Notes under the pieces: generated by a model
Seen by the model: only the letters and a program-made list of their open reading frames with translations
What the model was told of the DNA's origin: nothing
Databases searched by the model: none
Part shown: piece after piece, positions 63,273 through 64,000 of the stretch
Layout: every line of letters begins with the position of its first letter
Numbering within the stretch: the stretch's first letter is position 1
DNA from: Coenobita brevimanus
Taxonomy: Eukaryota; Arthropoda; Malacostraca; Decapoda; Coenobitidae
DNA: 64,000 nucleotides
Direction of reading: 5' to 3'
Assembly: GCA_032717465.1 (NCBI GenBank)
Contig: CM064655.1
Coordinates: 13,986,152 to 14,050,151 of the forward strand
Made by a program: the position numbers and the translations under genes

Positions 63273-64000
63273 ATGGCTACCACTGTATTTTTACAGGAAG
63301 CCAAAGAAATGGGTCTTTCGGACCCAACCGAAATTAAAGAGTATATACTCTCACGGCATAATCAGGAGCGGCAGCGTGAGAATGATGCCTGTGAAGAGCA
63401 TAAGATTCAGCGCGAATACGAGCGAGAACAGCGTGAGGAACGCGAAAAGGAGCGCGAATACGAGCGAGAACAACGGGAATACGAACAGGAACAACGTGAA
63501 TATGAACGTGCCGAACGAGAGGCACGAGAAAAACATGAACTTGAAGTGCTGAAGCTCAAGCGAGATTCCTTGGCTTCAGACACGTCTGGTGCAGTTGGTC
63601 CAAGCTCCACGAGCATTCTCCCTGCACATGTCCTGGCGACCCCACGCATCAAACTTCCTTCATACAAGGAAGGTGAGCGAATCGAGCCGTACATAGCTTG
63701 TTTTGAGGACATGGCAGACATGTATCAACTGGATGAGGCAGCTAAGCGGCTTCAGTTTCTTAGCCTATTTGAGGGCCCTGCCCTCAATATTCTCCACAGA
63801 ATTCGTGGAGACAATCTCACATATGAGATGATGAAAGCTGCACTCATTAAGGCGTATGGTCTCACAGTAGACGACGCCAAAGTTCAGTTCATGCGAGCTC
63901 GTCTCCAAGACAAGGAGACAGCTGTTCAGTTCCTTGATCGTCTCACAGCTTACTTAAATCAGTGGATGGAGAAAGATGAAACTCCTTCCACGCGTGAGGA
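63273..64000 (+). CDS. gag of the second tandem unit, cut by the window end
   Basis: The same start (gcgccATGG) and frame as 58424, offset 4849. The bases are identical to 58424-59151 except for very few changes; one alters Lys to Glu near residue 45 (aaaagc to gagagc type). The frame is open for 242 codons to the window end. The charged coiled-coil and capsid start are as in the first unit. Confidence 0.92.
   Translation, partial: MATTVFLQEAKEMGLSDPTEIKEYILSRHNQERQRENDACEEHKIQREYEREQREEREKEREYEREQREYEQEQREYERAEREAREKHELEVLKLKRDSLASDTSGAVGPSSTSILPAHVLATPRIKLPSYKEGERIEPYIACFEDMADMYQLDEAAKRLQFLSLFEGPALNILHRIRGDNLTYEMMKAALIKAYGLTVDDAKVQFMRARLQDKETAVQFLDRLTAYLNQWMEKDETPSTRE

Overview
This is a stretch of metazoan nuclear DNA, most probably from an arthropod and, as a guess from the repeat style, a decapod crustacean. 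The evidence is a host exon with introns around it, very many microsatellites, and several layers of animal transposons (piggyBac-like, Tc1/mariner, pogo/Tigger-like, RTE-, CR1/L2- and I-like LINEs, Ty3-type LTR elements). No bacterial operon, phage, CRISPR array, functional tRNA gene or functional rRNA gene was recognised. The only host gene I can name is the last exon of PTPA (PP2A phosphatase activator) on the minus strand near 2.6-3.0 kb.

Layout. 1-5 kb: degenerate tandem repeats, microsatellites, the PTPA exon and a 530-bp-spaced duplication. 5-7.3 kb: a TA-flanked TIR element and an RTE-type LINE tail with an 8-bp target duplication. 8.2-9.9 kb: the RNase H end of a Ty3-type element. 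9.9-12.4 kb: a Tigger-like element containing a second TIR element and two SINEs derived from 5S rRNA. 12.6-13.3 kb: a 246-bp tandem repeat. 14-19.3 kb: a decayed I-type LINE with an inverted tail. 20.3-25.1 kb: two copies of a piggyBac deletion derivative, a 1.5-kb G-rich minisatellite, and a 2.2-kb element with perfect 22-bp TIRs, a promoter-like segment and an unrecognised ORF. 25.1-29.5 kb: short-period repeats, a degenerate 200-bp repeat and a LINE tail. 29.6-31.4 kb: a piggyBac-type non-autonomous element with an exon-like segment.

32.1-49.0 kb reads as one old LTR retrotransposon on the minus strand, split into at least six pieces by later insertions (Tigger-like, two RTE LINEs, a piggyBac, a piggyBac-type non-autonomous element, a Tc1). 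Once the insertions are set aside its pieces lie in the order LTR, leader, gag, protease, integrase, reverse transcriptase, RNase H, LTR. Integrase before reverse transcriptase is the Gmr1-type arrangement, not the usual Ty3 order. 49.4-56.9 kb: LINE remnants, two of them related CR1/L2-like copies, with nested MITEs. 56.97 kb to the window end: a young LTR element arranged LTR-internal-LTR-internal in tandem. Its two LTRs are almost identical, its internal part is only 3.8 kb, and it has gag, protease and the integrase zinc finger but no integrase core, reverse transcriptase or RNase H.

The strongest observations are: (1) three different Ty3-type elements that all fit the Gmr1 order; (2) a 5S-rRNA-derived SINE whose 3' tail matches the tail of the RTE LINE in the same window, suggesting a SINE/LINE partnership; (3) a non-autonomous piggyBac family carrying a 108-nt exon-like open segment; (4) the 22-bp-TIR element with its own promoter-like region and unknown ORF; (5) a nearly identical tandem LTR element that must depend on enzymes supplied in trans. 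All of this was read by eye, so boundaries of decayed elements are approximate.
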